From Desulfurococcales archaeon (lineage in GTDB: Archaea; Thermoproteota; Thermoprotei_A; Sulfolobales; NBVN01): DNA of 25,115 bases. The stretch covers positions 7,109 to 32,223 of the forward strand of contig JAGDWE010000065.1 of NCBI GenBank assembly GCA_023255965.1, read 5' to 3'. The notes under the pieces are model-generated. The model saw nothing but the letters and a program-made list of their open reading frames with translations. It did not search any database and was not told the origin of the DNA. Below, piece by piece: positions 23,286 through 25,115 of the stretch (positions are counted from its first letter, which is position 1; the number at the start of each line of letters is the position of its first letter). The position numbers and the translations under genes are program-made.

Positions 23286-24014
23286 ATGTCAGAAACCAAT
23301 AATAAGTTAATTTTAGATTTAAGGGAATTAGCATACATACTAACATATCCTACCAACTTGTATGACGCCGGCAGAGTGAGTATGCTAAGCAAGCTAGGTA
23401 TTGAAGGCATATATAGCTATGGTCCTACGCATTTAGGTAGGGTTAGGGTCCTCGGTAAGGGTCATTCATCAGTAGTCGTCCTAGCAAAGCATCGATCGCT
23501 TGGGGACGTAGTAATTAAGATTAGACGGTTGGATTCGAAGAGGCAATCGTTATACTACGAAGGTTACTTAATGAGGTCAATAAAGTTTGATGTTGCGCCT
23601 AAGGTATACTACTTCAATGACGACTTCATATTCATGGAGTACTTAGATGGCGTCCACTTAGGAGACTACATTAGGGGTAGGGGTTTAATGGATGTTGGCA
23701 CCGTCCTTATTAGGATCCTTGATGCAGCGTTTAAATTGGATCTAAGCGGTGTTGACCACCTAGAGCTGTCGAGACCGCATAAACATGTATTAGTGCTTAA
23801 GGACGGTAGGGTAAAGTTCATAGACTTTGAGAGCGCTAGAACGACGTTGAATCCATGTAATTTATGTAGAATCCTCTCAGCGTTTTTAAGGATATATGGG
23901 GACTTACGTATTAATTTAAATAGTGTTAAAGGTTTACTGAAGGAATATAAATTAGGTAGGAGGAGGGCATTCTACGACATTATCTCATTAATTAGTAGTA
24001 ACCTCGGTATTTGA
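23286..24014 (+). CDS. COG2112-like predicted protein kinase with Glu in place of the catalytic Asp
   Basis: A 242-residue kinase-fold protein. Seen: Gly-rich loop LGKGHSSVVVLA (56-67), ATP-anchoring K78 in VVIKIRR, helix-C-like E92 in YYEGYL, hinge FMEYLDG, and IDFESA with D180 in place of DFG. The catalytic loop reads HLELSRPHKHVLV (158-170), so the usual HxD is HxE. I recall similar loops in the archaeal COG2112 kinases, related to RIO and Bud32, so the change may be a family trait rather than decay. The substrate is unknown. ATG 23286 lies 16 bp after pyrI. Its last 27 bp overlap the 3' end of xerA on the other strand. Confidence 0.8.
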   Translation: MSETNNKLILDLRELAYILTYPTNLYDAGRVSMLSKLGIEGIYSYGPTHLGRVRVLGKGHSSVVVLAKHRSLGDVVIKIRRLDSKRQSLYYEGYLMRSIKFDVAPKVYYFNDDFIFMEYLDGVHLGDYIRGRGLMDVGTVLIRILDAAFKLDLSGVDHLELSRPHKHVLVLKDGRVKFIDFESARTTLNPCNLCRILSAFLRIYGDLRINLNSVKGLLKEYKLGRRRAFYDIISLISSNLGI

Positions 24015-24923
24015 ATGCCTTCCTATCTGTTTGCTGAATACTTCCATATACAGCCTCTTAACATCTTCCTTCAGTAGGTGTAGGTATATCTGGGTAGTCT
24101 TAATATCTCGGTGACCTAATAACCTTTGAAGAGCAGGTAATGCTAGACCCTTCTTCAATGCCTCAGTAGCAAATGTGTGCCTAAGTATATGCGGTCTAAC
24201 CTTCCTAACATCGACCCCAGCCCTCTTACTTAAGGTCTTCAGCCTCTTATAGAGTCCTGAGTATGTCAGGGGTATCAGCCTTTCGCTGTTTCCATTAAAC
24301 GCCTCTAGATACTTACTTAATACCTCCTCAGTTAATGGCCCAATGAATACAACCCTCTCTTCACCGTACTTACCCGACCTAACATATATCTCCTTATTAT
24401 TAAGGTCTATGTCGCCGACAGTCAACGATAGTAGCTCCTGAGCGCGTAGACCGGTCTCAATAAGTAGGCTAATTATTAGTAAGTCCAAAATATCCCTAGC
24501 AGCATTAAGTAACTTAAGCATCTCCCCCTCAGACAGAGTTGATACCACCCTCCTACGTGGCGCCTTGACAGTGCTTACCTCATCATTGAACCCAAGCCAT
24601 TTAAGAAATGATCTGACATATAATGAGTAGTAATGAAGCGTTAACTGCCTAGCTTTAATATCGTTCCTTACCCCCCTACTGAAGCCATCCTTAAGTCTAG
24701 CTATCCTCCATTTAACTACGTCATCGGTGTTTAACTCACTAACCAATTTCTTATTACAGAACTTAAGGAAGTCAGTGATGCCGGCCTTATACGCCTTAAC
24801 GGTCTTCTCAGAGGCTCCTGAAGCCCTTAAAGCTGTTAAGAACTCCTCTAAAGCATCCCATACACTAGCCAGTTCAATCCCCTTACGCGGAGGCGGGAGC
24901 TGAAAGCGAGTCAAAATCATCAC
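23988..24923 (-). CDS. xerA: XerA tyrosine recombinase (chromosome dimer resolution)
   Basis: A 311-residue tyrosine recombinase. An N-terminal SAM-like DNA-binding domain (about 20-112) is followed by the catalytic domain with R160 (ETGLRAQEL), K185 (SGKYGEER), H245-x-x-R248 (RPHILRHTF), H271 (LLGHRDI) and nucleophile Y280 (TTQIYLH), so the full active-site set is present. Archaeal XerA resolves chromosome dimers at dif without a XerD partner. Length and domain order fit XerA rather than a virus integrase. The GTG start at 24923 follows a strong AAGGAGGT (24938-24931). Its 3' end overlaps the convergent kinase gene by 27 bp. A tnpB-element end lies about 90 bp upstream. Confidence 0.9.
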   Translation of the reverse strand: MMILTRFQLPPPRKGIELASVWDALEEFLTALRASGASEKTVKAYKAGITDFLKFCNKKLVSELNTDDVVKWRIARLKDGFSRGVRNDIKARQLTLHYYSLYVRSFLKWLGFNDEVSTVKAPRRRVVSTLSEGEMLKLLNAARDILDLLIISLLIETGLRAQELLSLTVGDIDLNNKEIYVRSGKYGEERVVFIGPLTEEVLSKYLEAFNGNSERLIPLTYSGLYKRLKTLSKRAGVDVRKVRPHILRHTFATEALKKGLALPALQRLLGHRDIKTTQIYLHLLKEDVKRLYMEVFSKQIGRHSNTEVTTN

Positions 24924-24930
24924 AAGTTAG

Positions 24931-24938
24931 ACCTCCTT
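24931..24938 (-). promoter_or_regulatory. Strong Shine-Dalgarno site of xerA
   Basis: On the minus strand this reads AAGGAGGT, seven bases before GTG 24923. It is the best match to the 16S rRNA tail in the window; most other genes use GGTG-type sites or appear leaderless. It therefore implies an mRNA with a real 5' leader and supports GTG 24923 over the adjacent ATG 24920. Confidence 0.6.
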
Positions 24939-25009
24939 AATTAATTTAATTTAAGCACTAACTCTGGATAAATTACAACTAAAAAGCCCACTTCTTTGAG
25001 GCATGAATG

Positions 25010-25115
25010 AAGGCATCTGACCTCCTCCTCGCCCTGAAGGGCGAGGGCTCCCTTAGAGCGGGGAGGTTTGGGGCTACATTCCCTCTGAGAGGGTTTAACC
25101 CCGGGCCTGTCTCCG
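25010..25115 (-). mobile_element. tnpB: 3' end of an IS200/IS605-family (tnpB) element, cut by window edge
   Basis: On the minus strand the last 100 bases are GC-rich and end in the motif CCTCGCCCTTCAGGGCG...GGAGGTCAGAT (25046-25015), with GCCCT/AGGGC as hairpin. This is the usual 3' end of archaeal tnpB genes, where coding sequence, omega RNA and element right end overlap. Two frames are open leftward from the edge: one stops at TAG 24979-24981 after about 44 residues (TGPGLNPLRGNVAP...), the other at TAA 24941-24943. Either could be the TnpB C-terminus, and I cannot choose. The zinc ribbon and nuclease residues would lie beyond the window. The exact element end is not determined. Confidence 0.6.

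Overview
This window looks like the chromosome of a hyperthermophilic crenarchaeon. My best guess is a Thermoproteales member of the moderate-GC Caldivirga/Vulcanisaeta/Thermocladium type. That rests on the AT-rich A-box (TATA-like) elements 20-30 bases before many genes, the frequent GTG/TTG starts, GGTG-type ribosome sites, heavy AGG (Arg) use, and gene content: a crenarchaeal bifunctional PGI/PMI, XerA, archaeal-type PyrB/PyrI and a COG2112-like kinase. The genus is inference. I found no rRNA, tRNA or CRISPR array.

Layout. Bases 1-4600 hold the 5' part of an MFS transporter (minus, cut by the window edge), a small membrane protein, a cupin, a fumarylacetoacetase-family enzyme and a TrkH-type K+ channel subunit. 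Bases 4600-6120 hold a strong ~110-nt hairpin (candidate noncoding RNA), a small PD-(D/E)xK-like protein and a HAD hydrolase. Bases 6116-6824 are a gene-poor scar with GC-rich patches, broken reading frames and a copy of an IS200/IS605-type right-end motif. Bases 6825-12326 are a compact five-gene operon for a group 4 membrane-bound [NiFe] hydrogenase of the Hyc/Hyf (formate hydrogenlyase) type. Its large subunit is a NuoC-NuoD-like fusion that keeps all four NiFe-ligand cysteines. A bifunctional PGI/PMI follows. On the minus strand come a class II (bacterial-type) HMG-CoA reductase, an AbrB-PhoU regulator and a type I GTP cyclohydrolase (FolE), then a plus-strand peroxiredoxin.

Bases 17508-23269 are a divergent pyrimidine cluster. 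pyrF-pyrE-pyrK-pyrC-pyrD run leftward with overlaps or tiny gaps, pyrB-pyrI run rightward, and both arms start from an 85-bp shared promoter region. Together they carry carbamoyl phosphate plus aspartate to UMP; carbamoyl-phosphate synthase is not in the window. A kinase-like gene follows pyrI and converges on xerA. The window ends inside the 3' end of an IS200/IS605-type tnpB element (minus strand), whose terminal motif matches the solo copy near base 6380 at about 28 of 32 positions.

Most of the window is ordinary core archaeal genome. The parts most worth a second look are the hairpin RNA at about 4712-4822, the scar at 6116-6824 with its solo right-end hairpin, the bacterial-type HMG-CoA reductase, the minimal hydrogenase with no visible electron-donor module, and the kinase whose catalytic Asp is replaced by Glu.
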